Shown piece by piece: positions 33,737 through 43,340 of a stretch of DNA of 64,000 nt (position 1 is the stretch's first letter; each line of letters starts with the position of its first letter). Under the pieces are notes generated by a model that was given only the letters and a program-made list of their open reading frames with translations, was not told the origin of the DNA and did no database searches. The position numbers were made by a program, and so were the translations under genes. Source of the DNA: Ilumatobacter fluminis (GTDB lineage Bacteria; Actinomycetota; Acidimicrobiia; Acidimicrobiales; Ilumatobacteraceae); NCBI RefSeq assembly GCF_004364865.1, contig NZ_SOAU01000001.1:3938001-4002000 (forward strand), written 5' to 3'.

Positions 33737-36598
33737 ATGCCGCCCGTTCTCACCGACACGTCCGACGCACGCATCGTGCAGGACGCGGACGGCCGCATCG
33801 TCGACATCGCGACGAGCGCTCCCGGCAACACCGTCTACGGCTGGCCCGTCGACGACCTGATCGGCGCCAGCGCGCCCCAGATGGTCCATCCCGACGACCG
33901 CCTCCTCGCCCGAACCGTGCGCGACGATGTGCGCGCCACCGGTCGGAACCAGAGGGTCCACATCAGGCTTCGCTCACTCGGTGGGCGCTGGCTGTGGGCC
34001 GAGTGCACGTTCCGCCCCTGGCCGTCCGACGACGGCGCACCCGGTCACCACACCGCGGTCGACCTCCGCGACGTGTCGACGCAGTACCTCTCCGACGAGA
34101 TCCTCGGACCACTGCTCGACCTGCGCCGCATCATGGACGCCGCCGACGACCTCGACGAGGCGTGGGAGCGCGGCCTCGAATCACTCGCCCGCATGGCCGG
34201 CTTCGGCTGGGCGGCGGCCTGGGAACGACACGACGGGACACCGCTGCGTCGCCGGACGGTCGTTCTGACCACGTCCACCGCAGCGCCCGTCCACGCGACC
34301 CCGGCCGAGGTCGACCGCGCCTGGGCCGACGGCGTGCCCTACTGGCCGGCCGAGCTCGACGGGCCGATCCGAGACGGCCTCACGTCGATGCTCCTGCCGA
34401 TGACCGCGCTCGGGGAGGTGATCGCCATCGTCGAGGTCGGTGGCCCCGATCACACCGTGCTGCCGACCTCGATCGACATGGCGGCCGAGATCGTCGCCCG
34501 CCTGGGTGATGCGATCCGGCGCCGGCAGGCCGACGACGAACTCACCCTGGCGACCCAGCGCTTCGAACTCGCCTACAACGAGGCTGCGATCGGGATGGCC
34601 CTGGTCGCCCCCGACGGCGCCTTCATCGACGCAAACCCGTCGTTGTGTCGACTCCTCGGACGCGAACGCGCCGAGTTGGCCGAGATCGGGTTCCAGGCAA
34701 TCACGCACGCCGACGACCTCGAAGCCGACCTCCACTACGTCCAGGAAATGCTCGCCGGCGAGCGAACGACCTACCACATGGAGAAGCGCTACCTGCGCCC
34801 CGACGGGAGCGTCGTGTGGGGACTCCTGTCGGTCTCACTGGTGCGCGACGTCCACGGTGAGCCGCTGCACTTCATCTCCCAGATCCAGGACATCGACGCC
34901 CGCAAGCGCGCCGAACTCGAACTGGGCCGGTCCGAGGCGCAGTTCCGGGCGGCGTTCGACCGATCGCCGATCGGCATGGCGATCATCGAGTTCGACGGGG
35001 CCGACGACGGCCGCATCGTCGAGATCAACGGCCAGCTCGGCTACCTCGCGCACCAGTTGGGCGTCGACGGTTCCGAGCACTGGTCGCATTCGTTCTGGCA
35101 ACACGGCGGGCTCGGGCTGCGGACCCACCTCGCCGGGTCGCTCGCCGACGGCCCCGTCACGTGGGAGAGCCATCTCACCGGACCGAAAGGTGACCGGTGG
35201 GCGCGAGTCGTCGCGGCGCCGGCCGACCGTTCGTCGGGGTCCGATCGTCGGATGCTGATCCTCCAGGTCGAGGACATCACGGAGCAGCACCTCGCCCAGG
35301 AGGAGCTCGCCCACAACGCACTCCACGACTCGCTGACCGGTCTGCCGAATCGGGTGCTGCTCACGAGCCGGATCGAGCACGCCCAGGAGCGCAGCGGGCG
35401 CAACGGGCGCCACGTCGGTGTGCTCTACGTCGACCTCGACAACTTCAAGGACGTGAACGACACCCTCGGTCACGGCGCCGGCGATTCGCTGCTGCGCGAG
35501 GTCGCTACTCGCTTCTCGTCGGTCGTGCGACCGACCGACACGGCGGCTCGGCTCGGCGGCGACGAGTTCGTGGTGCTCTGCGAAGACCTGTCGACCGATC
35601 GGATCGAGGCCCAGTCGGAGCTGCTCGAGATCGCCGACCGCTTGCACGAGACGCTGCGCGACCCGATCGGGGACGACGAAGCTCCCCAGTTCGTGTCGGC
35701 CAGCATCGGCTCGCACCTCGTGACCGGAACCGGCACGCCGATCCGCGAGACGCTCGGCAATGCCGACGTCGCGATGTATCGCGCCAAGGCGCTCGGCCGC
35801 TCCCGCACGGCGGTGTTCGACGAGGCGCTCCGCACCGAGGCGCTCGAACGGATCCGGATCGCCGCCGAGCTCCGCCATGCGATCGACCGTGACGAACTGA
35901 GCGTCGTCTACCAACCGATCGTCGACATGCGAACCGGTGAGGTCTCGGCCGCCGAGGCGCTCCTGCGCTGGGAGCACCCCGAGCTGGGCCAGGTCCCGCC
36001 GAACCGCTTCATCGACATCGCCGAAGAGTCGAACCTGATCGTGCAGCTCGGTCGGTTCGTGGCCGACGACGTGTGCGCCACGCTGGCCCGCTTCCCGCAC
36101 CTGCGGTACATCACGATGAACGTGTCGGCCCGACAACTGGCGACATCCGACTTCGTCGAGGCGACGCTCGACGCCCTGCAGCGTCACGGCGTCGACCCCG
36201 GACGACTCGCCGTCGAACTGACCGAGAACGTTCTGATCGACGCCGTCGGGTCGTCGCTGCGCCAGCTCGACGAGCTCCGCGGCCACGGCGTCGGCGTGGG
36301 TGTCGACGACTTCGGGACGGGCTTCGCGTCGTTGACGTACCTCAAGCGGTTGCCGGTCACGTTCGTGAAGGTCGACCGATCGTTCGTCAGCGGCGTCCCG
36401 ACGAACGACGACGACCGCTCGATCGTCGAGGCGGTCGTCGGGTTGGCCCACGCGTTGAAGCTCCAGCCGATCGCCGAAGGCGTCGAGACCGACGACCAGG
36501 CCGCGTTCTTGCAGAGTCTCGACTGTCCGCTCGCGCAGGGCTACCTGTTCGGGCGGCCGGCACCGGCCGAAGCGCTCGCTGAGGTCAGTCGCCCGTGA
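33737..36598 (+). CDS. Multi-PAS diguanylate cyclase/phosphodiesterase (GGDEF-EAL)
   Basis: A 953-residue soluble signalling protein. The order is PAS (about 1-115), an unassigned GAF-sized region (about 115-260), PAS (267-395), PAS (395-520), GGDEF (about 535-690) and EAL (about 700-950). The cyclase site RLGGDEFVVL is canonical and is preceded five residues earlier by RPTD, a product-inhibition I-site. The EAL domain keeps AAEALLRWEHP, ELTEN, DDFGTG, KVDRSFV and EGVET, so it should hydrolyse cyclic di-GMP. Both activities look intact, and the PAS array probably selects between them. No membrane segment is seen. Its 3' end overlaps the convergent crotonase gene by 14 bases. Confidence 0.94.
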   Translation: MPPVLTDTSDARIVQDADGRIVDIATSAPGNTVYGWPVDDLIGASAPQMVHPDDRLLARTVRDDVRATGRNQRVHIRLRSLGGRWLWAECTFRPWPSDDGAPGHHTAVDLRDVSTQYLSDEILGPLLDLRRIMDAADDLDEAWERGLESLARMAGFGWAAAWERHDGTPLRRRTVVLTTSTAAPVHATPAEVDRAWADGVPYWPAELDGPIRDGLTSMLLPMTALGEVIAIVEVGGPDHTVLPTSIDMAAEIVARLGDAIRRRQADDELTLATQRFELAYNEAAIGMALVAPDGAFIDANPSLCRLLGRERAELAEIGFQAITHADDLEADLHYVQEMLAGERTTYHMEKRYLRPDGSVVWGLLSVSLVRDVHGEPLHFISQIQDIDARKRAELELGRSEAQFRAAFDRSPIGMAIIEFDGADDGRIVEINGQLGYLAHQLGVDGSEHWSHSFWQHGGLGLRTHLAGSLADGPVTWESHLTGPKGDRWARVVAAPADRSSGSDRRMLILQVEDITEQHLAQEELAHNALHDSLTGLPNRVLLTSRIEHAQERSGRNGRHVGVLYVDLDNFKDVNDTLGHGAGDSLLREVATRFSSVVRPTDTAARLGGDEFVVLCEDLSTDRIEAQSELLEIADRLHETLRDPIGDDEAPQFVSASIGSHLVTGTGTPIRETLGNADVAMYRAKALGRSRTAVFDEALRTEALERIRIAAELRHAIDRDELSVVYQPIVDMRTGEVSAAEALLRWEHPELGQVPPNRFIDIAEESNLIVQLGRFVADDVCATLARFPHLRYITMNVSARQLATSDFVEATLDALQRHGVDPGRLAVELTENVLIDAVGSSLRQLDELRGHGVGVGVDDFGTGFASLTYLKRLPVTFVKVDRSFVSGVPTNDDDRSIVEAVVGLAHALKLQPIAEGVETDDQAAFLQSLDCPLAQGYLFGRPAPAEALAEVSRP

Positions 36599-37373
36599 AG
36601 TTCGGGGCTCGCTTCTCGGCGAACGCCGCGATGCCCTCCTGACCGTCGCGTCGGCCCATCGACTCTGCGATCACGACCCCTTCGAACTCGCCGGCGGCGG
36701 GCAGCGACGTCTCGTAGCCGTGGTAGACGACCCGCTTGGCGTGCCCGAGCGCCCAGGCAGGACCATCGGCGAGTTGCTGGGCGAGATCGGCCGTGGCGGC
36801 GTCGACCTCGTCGTCGCCGACCACGCGATTGACCAGCCCCCACTGTTCGGCGGTGGCGGCGTCGAGCACCCGGTTCGTCAGCGTCAGATCGAGCATCCGG
36901 CGGAGACCGATGTGACGGGCGACGAAATAGGACGAGGTGCCGTCGGGGGTCACGCCCGCACGCGTATACGCCATCGTGTACTTGGCCGACTCGCTCGACA
37001 CGACCAGGTCGAACGCCGCCATCAGCGACAGGCCGGCGCCGCCGGCGGCGCCGCGCACACCGGCCACGAACGGCTTCGGGATCGAGTTCATCTTGTAGAT
37101 CGCACCGTGGTAGTCGACGAGCATGTCGCTCGCGAGCGAGGGCACATCGGCCCCGGCCTCGGCGAACAGCTTGAGATCGCCACCGGCGCAGAACACCTTG
37201 CCCTCGGCGGTGACCGACACCGCCTTCACGTCGTCGTCGAACTCGATCGCGACCATCACGGCCCGCAGGTCGGCGGAGAACGCCGGGTTCACGGCGTTGG
37301 CGCCTTCGGGCCGGGTGAAGCGGACGTGTGCGACCCGGTCGCGCACCTCGTAGGTCATCGTCGTCAGGTCCAT
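36585..37373 (-). CDS. Enoyl-CoA hydratase/isomerase family protein
   Basis: A 262-residue crotonase. The oxyanion-hole segments are VFCAGGDLKLFAEAG near residue 62 and VRGAAGGAGLSLMAAFDLV near residue 107. The two catalytic glutamates of true hydratases are not clearly both present; the second region reads YTRAGVTPDGTSSYFVARHIGLRR, with Asp where many hydratases carry Glu. It may therefore be an isomerase or a hydratase variant. It acts on CoA thioesters. An internal Met at residue 6 could be the start. The gene overlaps the cyclic-di-GMP gene end by 14 bases tail to tail. Confidence 0.88.
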   Translation of the reverse strand: MDLTTMTYEVRDRVAHVRFTRPEGANAVNPAFSADLRAVMVAIEFDDDVKAVSVTAEGKVFCAGGDLKLFAEAGADVPSLASDMLVDYHGAIYKMNSIPKPFVAGVRGAAGGAGLSLMAAFDLVVSSESAKYTMAYTRAGVTPDGTSSYFVARHIGLRRMLDLTLTNRVLDAATAEQWGLVNRVVGDDEVDAATADLAQQLADGPAWALGHAKRVVYHGYETSLPAAGEFEGVVIAESMGRRDGQEGIAAFAEKRAPNFTGD

Positions 37374-37470
37374 GGACGAACCCTAAGCGAGCGGGAACAC
37401 ATCGGTCGACGGGGGCGTTTCACCATGCACGACTCGGGTATCGTTGAGTCAGCAAGGAAATGAGGCAGAC

Positions 37471-38040
37471 ATGAATCCGACCGCCGACGTCCAGTGGCAG
37501 GGCCTGAACCACCTGGCCCTCATCACCAACGACATGGACGCGACGGTGCGCTTCTGGCACGGGGTGCTCGGCGCCCCGCTCGTCGCCACCGTCGCCACCG
37601 ACACCTTCCGCCACTACTTCTTCTCGTTCGGCCCGACGAGTTCGGTGGCCTTCTTCGAGTACATCGGGCGGCGCTCCGAGATGGTCGCCAAGCCCGCCGG
37701 CGTCTTCGATCCCCGGGCCGGACAGTTCGATCACCTCTCGATGGACCTGCCCGACGAGGCGGCTTTGCTCGCACTCCGTGAGCGACTGCACGACGCCGGC
37801 AGCGAGGTCACCGACGTCGTCGATCACGGGCTGATGCGCTCGATCTACTTCACCGACCCGAACGGCATCGCGCTCGAGGCGTCGTGGTGGCAGAACGACC
37901 CCACCGCCGACGAGCCCGACTTCGTCGACGAGCGCTTCTTCCAAGACCCGAACCCGGTCGACGCCGTGCTCGAGCTCCGCGAGGGCGGCCTCCGCTCCCT
38001 CCCCACGACCGTCCTCGTCGACGACCCCCAGCCCGTCTGA
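37471..38040 (+). CDS. VOC-family (glyoxalase-fold) protein
   Basis: A 189-residue protein with the vicinal-oxygen-chelate fold. LNHLALITNDMDATVRFWHGVLGAPL is the first beta-alpha-beta-beta-beta module start with a metal-ligand His, and GQFDHLSMDLPDE and IYFTDPNGIALEASWW supply the second His and the Glu near residue 138. Such proteins include glyoxalases, ring-cleaving dioxygenases and resistance proteins; the substrate is unknown. The ATG at 37471 follows a GAGGC ribosome site; an upstream TTG at 37444 is less likely. A family C repeat starts directly after its stop codon. Confidence 0.85.
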   Translation: MNPTADVQWQGLNHLALITNDMDATVRFWHGVLGAPLVATVATDTFRHYFFSFGPTSSVAFFEYIGRRSEMVAKPAGVFDPRAGQFDHLSMDLPDEAALLALRERLHDAGSEVTDVVDHGLMRSIYFTDPNGIALEASWWQNDPTADEPDFVDERFFQDPNPVDAVLELREGGLRSLPTTVLVDDPQPV

Positions 38041-38120
38041 CCAGAAGGGGTCAGGCACCTTCTGGCGCATCGGTCGAGGTGACCGCGGCGTCGTTGCCAG
38101 AAGGTGCCTGACCCCTTCTG
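38041..38120. repeat. REPIN-like palindromic element, family C (copy 2)
   Basis: Two near-palindromic 24-25-base units on the core AAGGGGTCAGGCACCTT with CCAG arms, inverted around a spacer of about 31 bases that resembles the spacer of the copy at 28989. It starts immediately after the VOC stop codon and encodes the last 20 or so residues of the convergent crotonase gene. Confidence 0.87.
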
Positions 38121-38908
38121 AAGTCGGGCGGGCGCTTCTCGCGGTGGGAGGCGACGCCTTCTCGCACATCGGGACCACCGAAGCCGTAGAACTCGAGCGC
38201 CAGCGAGGCATCGAACGCCGGGCCGGCCTGGCGATACCAGTGGTTGAGGGTGTGCTTCGTCCACCGGACCGCCGACGGTGAGACCGCAAGCAGTTGATCG
38301 GCGACCTCGAGTGCCTTGTCGTGCACCTGGTCGTCGTCGACCACGAGCGACACCAGGCCGATCCGCTCTGCTTCCTCGCCGGTCAGGGTCTCACAGGTGA
38401 GCAGGTAGTACTTCGACTTCGCCATACCGGCGAGGAGCGGCCAGCAGATCGCGGCATGGTCGCCGGCAGCGACGCCGAGCCGGGTGTGACCGTCGATGAT
38501 CTTGGCGTTGCGTCCGACGATCGAGATGTCGGCGAGCAGCCCGGCGACGAGGCCGGCGCCGACGGCGGGGCCGTGCATCGCCGACACGATCGGCTTCGAA
38601 CAGTTGATCACGTTCCACACGAGGTCGCGCGCCTCGCGCATCACCTCGGTGCGACGTGCGTAGTCGTCGATCATGCCGTCGATGAGGTCGAACGACCCGC
38701 CCGACGAGAAGCCCTTGCCGGCGCCCTGGAGGATCGCGACCTGCACGTCGGGATCGCGGTCGACGGTCTGCCACACGTCGGCGATGTCGCGGTGGGCCTC
38801 GGGGCCGACCGAGTTGAGTCCGGGGGCGTCGAAGGTGATGCGCAGCACCCCGGGTTTCGGCTCGTCGTACGTGAAGCTCGGATGGAGCGTGGCGTAGTCG
38901 GCAGTCAT
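38051..38908 (-). CDS. Enoyl-CoA hydratase/isomerase with repeat-encoded tail
   Basis: A 285-residue crotonase. The oxyanion segments are [18 protein letters not shown] near residue 65 and [18 protein letters not shown] near residue 112. The sequence [13 protein letters not shown], where most relatives end, is followed by about 22 residues (RGQAPSGN, then [11 protein letters not shown]) that come entirely from the family C repeat, including the stop codon. These residues are unlikely to matter for catalysis. The gene overlaps the upstream alpha/beta-hydrolase gene by ATGA, so both act together, perhaps in breaking down an acyl-CoA intermediate and a downstream ester or thioester. Confidence 0.87.
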   Translation of the reverse strand: MTADYATLHPSFTYDEPKPGVLRITFDAPGLNSVGPEAHRDIADVWQTVDRDPDVQVAILQGAGKGFSSGGSFDLIDGMIDDYARRTEVMREARDLVWNVINCSKPIVSAMHGPAVGAGLVAGLLADISIVGRNAKIIDGHTRLGVAAGDHAAICWPLLAGMAKSKYYLLTCETLTGEEAERIGLVSLVVDDDQVHDKALEVADQLLAVSPSAVRWTKHTLNHWYRQAGPAFDASLALEFYGFGGPDVREGVASHREKRPPDFRRGQAPSGNDAAVTSTDAPEGA

Positions 38909-39867
38909 GCGTCGGTCTCCAGTGCGCGTCGGATGATCTCGGCGAGTTCGAGCGGCTGGTCCCCCTGCACACTGTGCCCGGCGTCGACCTCGACCACTGT
39001 GGCGTCGGGCCGATGCGTCCGGAGTCGGTCGACGTCGTCGTCGGTGACGACCGATTGCTCGCGCATGCCGCGCACCAAGGTGACCGGCCCCTCGTACGCC
39101 GCCAACACCTCCCACAGCTGCTCGACGGCGCGCCGCCGCTGTTCACCGTCGATGTCGTCGGCGGCGTCGGCCATGACCGCCGAGTCGTCCCGCCGGTGGC
39201 GCCAGACCCAGCTGCCGTCGTCGAGTTGCTGTGCGTTGTGGAGGATGCCGCGCCGCAGCGACGACTCGCTGCGCGTGGGGTTGAACTCCATCGTGCGCTG
39301 GAGCAGCTCGTCGAAGCTCGGGAACGTCGCCGGGCCGCGCACGAAGTCGTGGATCGCCTTCGCCTTCTCGCTCGTCACCCCCGGCGTGATGTCGACGAGC
39401 ACCAGTCGACGCACGAGATCGGGGCGCATCGACGCGAGCGCGATCGAGGTCAGCCCGCCGAGCGACATCCCGACGATGACGTCGGCGTCGGGTGCACAGG
39501 CCTCGAGGACCGGAACCAGATCGGCCGCGTTGGCGGCCGGTGCCGTGCCGGCACCCGGAGCCGGACTGTCGGAGTGACCGTGGCCGGGCAGGTCGGGCGC
39601 GACGAGCGGTTCCCCGAGCGCCATGGCGACGGTGTCCCACGTGTGTGCGTTCTGGGCACCACCGTGGACGAGCACGATGCGAGCTGCGTCATCACCCCAT
39701 CGCAGCGTGCTGATCGTCCGCCCGTCGGACGTCGTCGTCTCGACGCGCTCGACGGCCGGTGGCCCGCCGTACGGCAGGCCCCACTCGGCGGCGTTCTCGT
39801 GGAAATAGGCGAACTCGTCGTACTCGACGCGCTCGACGTCGTCGGCCTGATCGGTGTCGTCGGACAT
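38905..39867 (-). CDS. Alpha/beta hydrolase
   Basis: A 320-residue alpha/beta-hydrolase-fold enzyme. [18 protein letters not shown] carries the oxyanion HGG motif, [15 protein letters not shown] the nucleophile elbow (Ser in GMSLG), and [12 protein letters not shown] the catalytic His; the acidic residue is probably in the TDDDVDRLR region. A strong GAGGAGGGG ribosome site precedes the ATG at 39867. The 50-residue N-terminal extension rich in Asp and Glu precedes the fold. It is the first gene of a two-gene operon with the crotonase. The substrate is unknown; thioesterase or esterase activity would fit. Confidence 0.85.
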   Translation of the reverse strand: MSDDTDQADDVERVEYDEFAYFHENAAEWGLPYGGPPAVERVETTTSDGRTISTLRWGDDAARIVLVHGGAQNAHTWDTVAMALGEPLVAPDLPGHGHSDSPAPGAGTAPAANAADLVPVLEACAPDADVIVGMSLGGLTSIALASMRPDLVRRLVLVDITPGVTSEKAKAIHDFVRGPATFPSFDELLQRTMEFNPTRSESSLRRGILHNAQQLDDGSWVWRHRRDDSAVMADAADDIDGEQRRRAVEQLWEVLAAYEGPVTLVRGMREQSVVTDDDVDRLRTHRPDATVVEVDAGHSVQGDQPLELAEIIRRALETDA

Positions 39868-39943
39868 CACCCCTCCTCGGATGCGACGGTACGCCACGGG
39901 AGGAGATGCGACCGAGCGGGACGCACCGTGATTGACTCGGGAC

Positions 39944-41140
39944 GTGATCCGACAGTTCGACATCGGGCAGATCGACGGCGGCGACCGGCTGACGATCGAG
40001 TGGGACGACGGTGCCGTCCTGATCGCTCCCTGGATCTGGGTGCGCGAGCACTCACACGACCCCGACACCTTCCATCCGGTGACCCAACAACGGCAGGTCT
40101 TCACGGGCGGGCTCGACCCCGACCTGCGGCCGGTCGACTTATCGATCGACGACGATCGTCTCGTCGTCACGTGGGCGAACGACGATGCACCGTCGGTGCT
40201 CCCACTGTCGTTCGTCCGCGATCACGCCGCGGCGGTGCCGCTGCCCGACGAGCCGGTGCTGTGGGACGTCGCGACGATCGCCGAGCAGTGGCCCTCGGTC
40301 CCGCACGACGTCGTCATGGCCGACGACGACGGTGTCCGCCGCTGGCTCGACCTCGTGGCCCGGTACGGGTTCTGCATGGTGACCGGCACGCCGGCCACCG
40401 TCGACGCGACCCGCTCGCTGATGGAGCGCATCGGTTACATCCGCGAGACGATCTTCGGCGGGTTCTGGGAGTTCCGACCCGACCTGTCGAAGGCCGACAC
40501 GGCGTACACGAACATCGAACTGCTGCCCCACACCGACGGCACGTACAGCCACGACGCCCCGGGCCTCCAGATCCTCCAGTGCCTCCACCACGACGGCGAC
40601 GGCGGTGCGAGCACGATGGTCGACGGGTTCCGGATCGCCGACGAACTCCGCCGCAATGCCCCCGAGCACTACGAGACGCTGTCGACGGTCGAGGTACCGG
40701 GCCAGTACATCGGCGACGGGGCACACCTCGTCGCCCAGCGGCCCGTCTTCCGCCACGACCGCGGCGGTCGCCTCGTGCAGGTGTCGTTCAACAACGCCGA
40801 CCGAGCACCGTTCCTGCTGCCGCCCGACGAGATGGACCGCTTCTACGCCGCGCTGCGAGCGTTCGAGGCGCTGGCGAACGACGACCGGCTCCGGTGGGAG
40901 CGTCACAATCCGCCCGGCGAGGCGATGCTGTTCGACAACTGGCGGATGCTCCACGGCCGCACGGCGTTCACCGGACACCGACACCTCTGCGGCGGCTACG
41001 TCAACCGCGAAGACTACGAGAGCCGCCGCCGAGTGCTCGGGTCGGGTGTCGCAGGGAACGGCGACGGAGTCGATGCCGGGTCGGATGTCGCAGGGAACGG
41101 CGACGGAGTCGACGTTTCCGGAGATCACCCGACCCGGTGA
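39944..41140 (+). CDS. Gamma-butyrobetaine-hydroxylase-like TauD-family dioxygenase
   Basis: A 398-residue Fe(II)/2-oxoglutarate oxygenase with the two-domain layout of gamma-butyrobetaine or trimethyllysine hydroxylase. The N-terminal domain (residues 1-90) resembles the family zinc-binding module, but the block WVREHSHDPDTFHP lacks the three cysteines. The catalytic domain shows LLPHTDGTYSH (HxD) and MLHGRTAFTGHRH (distal His, Arg). The start is a GTG at 39944 (or TTG at 39932). The last 33 residues are encoded by a family A repeat, with its stop codon. The native protein probably ended near SRRRVLG. A carnitine-related substrate is possible. Confidence 0.85.
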   Translation: MIRQFDIGQIDGGDRLTIEWDDGAVLIAPWIWVREHSHDPDTFHPVTQQRQVFTGGLDPDLRPVDLSIDDDRLVVTWANDDAPSVLPLSFVRDHAAAVPLPDEPVLWDVATIAEQWPSVPHDVVMADDDGVRRWLDLVARYGFCMVTGTPATVDATRSLMERIGYIRETIFGGFWEFRPDLSKADTAYTNIELLPHTDGTYSHDAPGLQILQCLHHDGDGGASTMVDGFRIADELRRNAPEHYETLSTVEVPGQYIGDGAHLVAQRPVFRHDRGGRLVQVSFNNADRAPFLLPPDEMDRFYAALRAFEALANDDRLRWERHNPPGEAMLFDNWRMLHGRTAFTGHRHLCGGYVNREDYESRRRVLGSGVAGNGDGVDAGSDVAGNGDGVDVSGDHPTR

Positions 41141-41259
41141 CCACGGCGCGCGTCCGGGTCGGGTGATCTCCCGAAACGCCTCGGCTGCGCCTCGGCGTTC
41201 CGTACGACACCCGACCCGTTGGAGGTGCTGCCCTCGGCGTTCCGTACGACACCCGACCC
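41039..41259. repeat. REPIN-like palindromic element, family A (copy 3, overlapping a gene end)
   Basis: Read on the opposite strand it has the same order as the copy at 12685: partial 62-bp unit, full 62-bp unit, full reversed 58-bp unit and partial 58-bp unit. It covers the 3' end of the oxygenase gene and ends just before the ABC ATPase gene. Confidence 0.87.
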
Positions 41260-41268
41260 GTCGGAACG

Positions 41269-42270
41269 TCAGGTCGTGACGGTGACGTCGGTTTCGATGA
41301 CGGGGTGATGGCAGGCCACGTAGTGGTCGCCACCCAACGCTTGAATCTGGGGCTCGTCGGTGCGGCACACGTCGGTGGCGGCCGGGCACCGGGTGTTGAA
41401 CCGGCAACCCGGCGGCGGGTCGATCGCCGACGGGAGTTCTCCCTCGACCATCTCCTCGTCGACGACACTGCGACTGCCGGGGATCGCCGACATCAGCGCA
41501 CGCGTGTAGTGATGCGTCGGCCGGGCGAACAGGTCGTCGGCACCGGCGACCTCGCAGACCTTGCCCATGTACATCACCATGACCCGGTCGGAGATGTTCT
41601 TGATCACCGACAGGTCGTGACTGATGAACACCAGACTCACGCCGTAGCGCGCCTTCATGTCCTGCAGCAGGTTGAGGATCTGGGCTTGGACCGACACGTC
41701 GAGCGCCGACACGGGCTCGTCACAGATGATCACCTTCGGGTCGAGCACGAGTGCCCGTGCGATCGAGATGCGCTGACACTGACCGCCCGAGAACTGGTGC
41801 GGCTTGCGCTCGCCGTAGCGAGGGTCGATCCCCACCGCTTCCATCAACTCGTCGATCTTGTCGGCCGACCAGCGGCCGCGGTCGCCCCACACCCGGAGGC
41901 CCTCCGCGATGATCTCGTGGACCGTTCGGCGCGGGTTGAGCGAGCTGATCGGATCCTGGAAGATCATCTGCAGGTCGGGTCGGACCTTGCGGAGATCCTC
42001 GTTGCCGAGTTCGGTGAGATCGGTGCCGCGGAAGCGAACCGAGCCGCTCGTCGGGCGTGGCATCTGGATGACTGCTCGCGCCGTCGTCGACTTGCCGCAG
42101 CCCGACTCACCGACGATGCCGAGCGTCTCTCCCTCGACGATGTCGAAGCTGACGCCCGACACGGCGTGGACGGTGCCACCACCGATCGGGAACTCGACGA
42201 CCATGTCCTCGACGCGGACGAGGACGTTCGGATCGCCGTCGCGCAGGTGCGTCGTACCGGTGCCGGCCAT
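41269..42270 (-). CDS. Oligopeptide ABC transporter ATP-binding protein, DppF/OppF type
   Basis: A 333-residue ABC ATPase. IVGESGCGKSTTARA is the Walker A loop, QFSGGQCQRISIARALVLDPKVIICDEPVSALD (positions about 155-187) contains signature and Walker B, and ISHDLSVI the switch His. The C-terminal region with the CRFNTRCPAATDVC cysteine cluster is the oligopeptide transporter domain that binds an iron-sulfur cluster in some members. The signature Gln-Cys-Gln-Arg is a minor variant of the usual QRQR. It is the last gene of a five-gene operon and starts inside the stop of the preceding ATPase gene (TGATG). It powers uptake through the paired permeases. Confidence 0.94.
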   Translation of the reverse strand: MAGTGTTHLRDGDPNVLVRVEDMVVEFPIGGGTVHAVSGVSFDIVEGETLGIVGESGCGKSTTARAVIQMPRPTSGSVRFRGTDLTELGNEDLRKVRPDLQMIFQDPISSLNPRRTVHEIIAEGLRVWGDRGRWSADKIDELMEAVGIDPRYGERKPHQFSGGQCQRISIARALVLDPKVIICDEPVSALDVSVQAQILNLLQDMKARYGVSLVFISHDLSVIKNISDRVMVMYMGKVCEVAGADDLFARPTHHYTRALMSAIPGSRSVVDEEMVEGELPSAIDPPPGCRFNTRCPAATDVCRTDEPQIQALGGDHYVACHHPVIETDVTVTT

Positions 42271-43340
42271 CAGACGAACTCCTCTTCGTTCGGGTCGAGC
42301 GACAACCCGGCGGCCGTGACGCCGGCTGCCTCGTTGGCGGCCAGCGCCGCGCGTCCGGCGTCGGTGCCGACCGGGTGATAGCAGGCGACGTAGTGACCGG
42401 GCAGCTGCTCTTCGAGCGGCGGCTTGGCCTCCAGACAGTCGGGCTGTGCGTACTTGCAGCGGGCCGCGAATGCACATCCGACCGGAGGATCGAGCAGATC
42501 GGGCGGGCGACCCGGGATCGGCTGCAACCGGGTGTGACTCGGCATGTCGGTCGTCGGGATCGAGTCGAACAGAGCCTCGGTGTACGGATGCCGCATGTTG
42601 GCGAACAGATCGTTCGCCTTCGCGAGTTCCATCAGACGGCCGGCGTACATCACGCCGATCCGGTCGGCACGCCCCTCGGCGACGCCGAGATCGTGGGTGA
42701 TCAGGATCAGCGACATCTTGCGTTCGTCGCGCAGCTCGTCGAGCAGGTCGAGGATCGCCTTCTGCACGGTCACGTCGAGCGCCGTGGTCGGCTCGTCCGC
42801 GATCAAGAGACGGGGCTCGCACGCCAGGGCCATCGCGATCACCACACGCTGACGCATGCCGCCCGACAGCTCGTGCGGGTACTGCTTCAATCGCTTGGCG
42901 GGCGACGGGATGTGCACCAGGCGCAGGAGCGCCTCCGCGCGTGCATCGGCGTCGGAGCTGCTCATGCCGAGGTGGTAGCGCATGCCCTCGGTGAGCTGGA
43001 CCCCGATCCGCTTGACCGGGTTGAGCGACGTCATCGGATCCTGGAAGACCATCGCTGCCTGCACCCCGAAGAAGTGCTTGCGCTCGGTCTTGCCGAGCTG
43101 GTCGATGTCTCGGCCGCCGATGCTGATCGTGCCCGTCCGCTTGCCGTTGCCCGCCAACAGGTTCATCAGCGTGCGGGCGAACACCGACTTGCCCGAACCC
43201 GACTCGCCGACGATCGCGATCGACTCGCGCTCGTCGAGCGTGAGCGACACCCCGTCGACGGCGGTGAGTGGTCCGGCGGGCGTGGAGAAGGTGACGTGGA
43301 GGTCGTCGACCTCGAGCATCGGGGTCGTCTCGTCGCTCAC
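42270..43340 (-). CDS. Oligopeptide ABC transporter ATP-binding protein, DppD/OppD type
   Basis: A 356-residue ABC ATPase with [15 protein letters not shown] (Walker A), [16 protein letters not shown] (signature), [12 protein letters not shown] (Walker B) and ITHDLGV. The C-terminal oligopeptide domain carries the [15 protein letters not shown] cysteine cluster. The start is a GTG at 43340 in a GTGA overlap with the permease stop. It forms the heterodimeric motor with the DppF-type partner. Uptake of di- or oligopeptides or similar compounds such as nickel chelates is inferred from family. Confidence 0.93.
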   Translation of the reverse strand: MSDETTPMLEVDDLHVTFSTPAGPLTAVDGVSLTLDERESIAIVGESGSGKSVFARTLMNLLAGNGKRTGTISIGGRDIDQLGKTERKHFFGVQAAMVFQDPMTSLNPVKRIGVQLTEGMRYHLGMSSSDADARAEALLRLVHIPSPAKRLKQYPHELSGGMRQRVVIAMALACEPRLLIADEPTTALDVTVQKAILDLLDELRDERKMSLILITHDLGVAEGRADRIGVMYAGRLMELAKANDLFANMRHPYTEALFDSIPTTDMPSHTRLQPIPGRPPDLLDPPVGCAFAARCKYAQPDCLEAKPPLEEQLPGHYVACYHPVGTDAGRAALAANEAAGVTAAGLSLDPNEEEFV

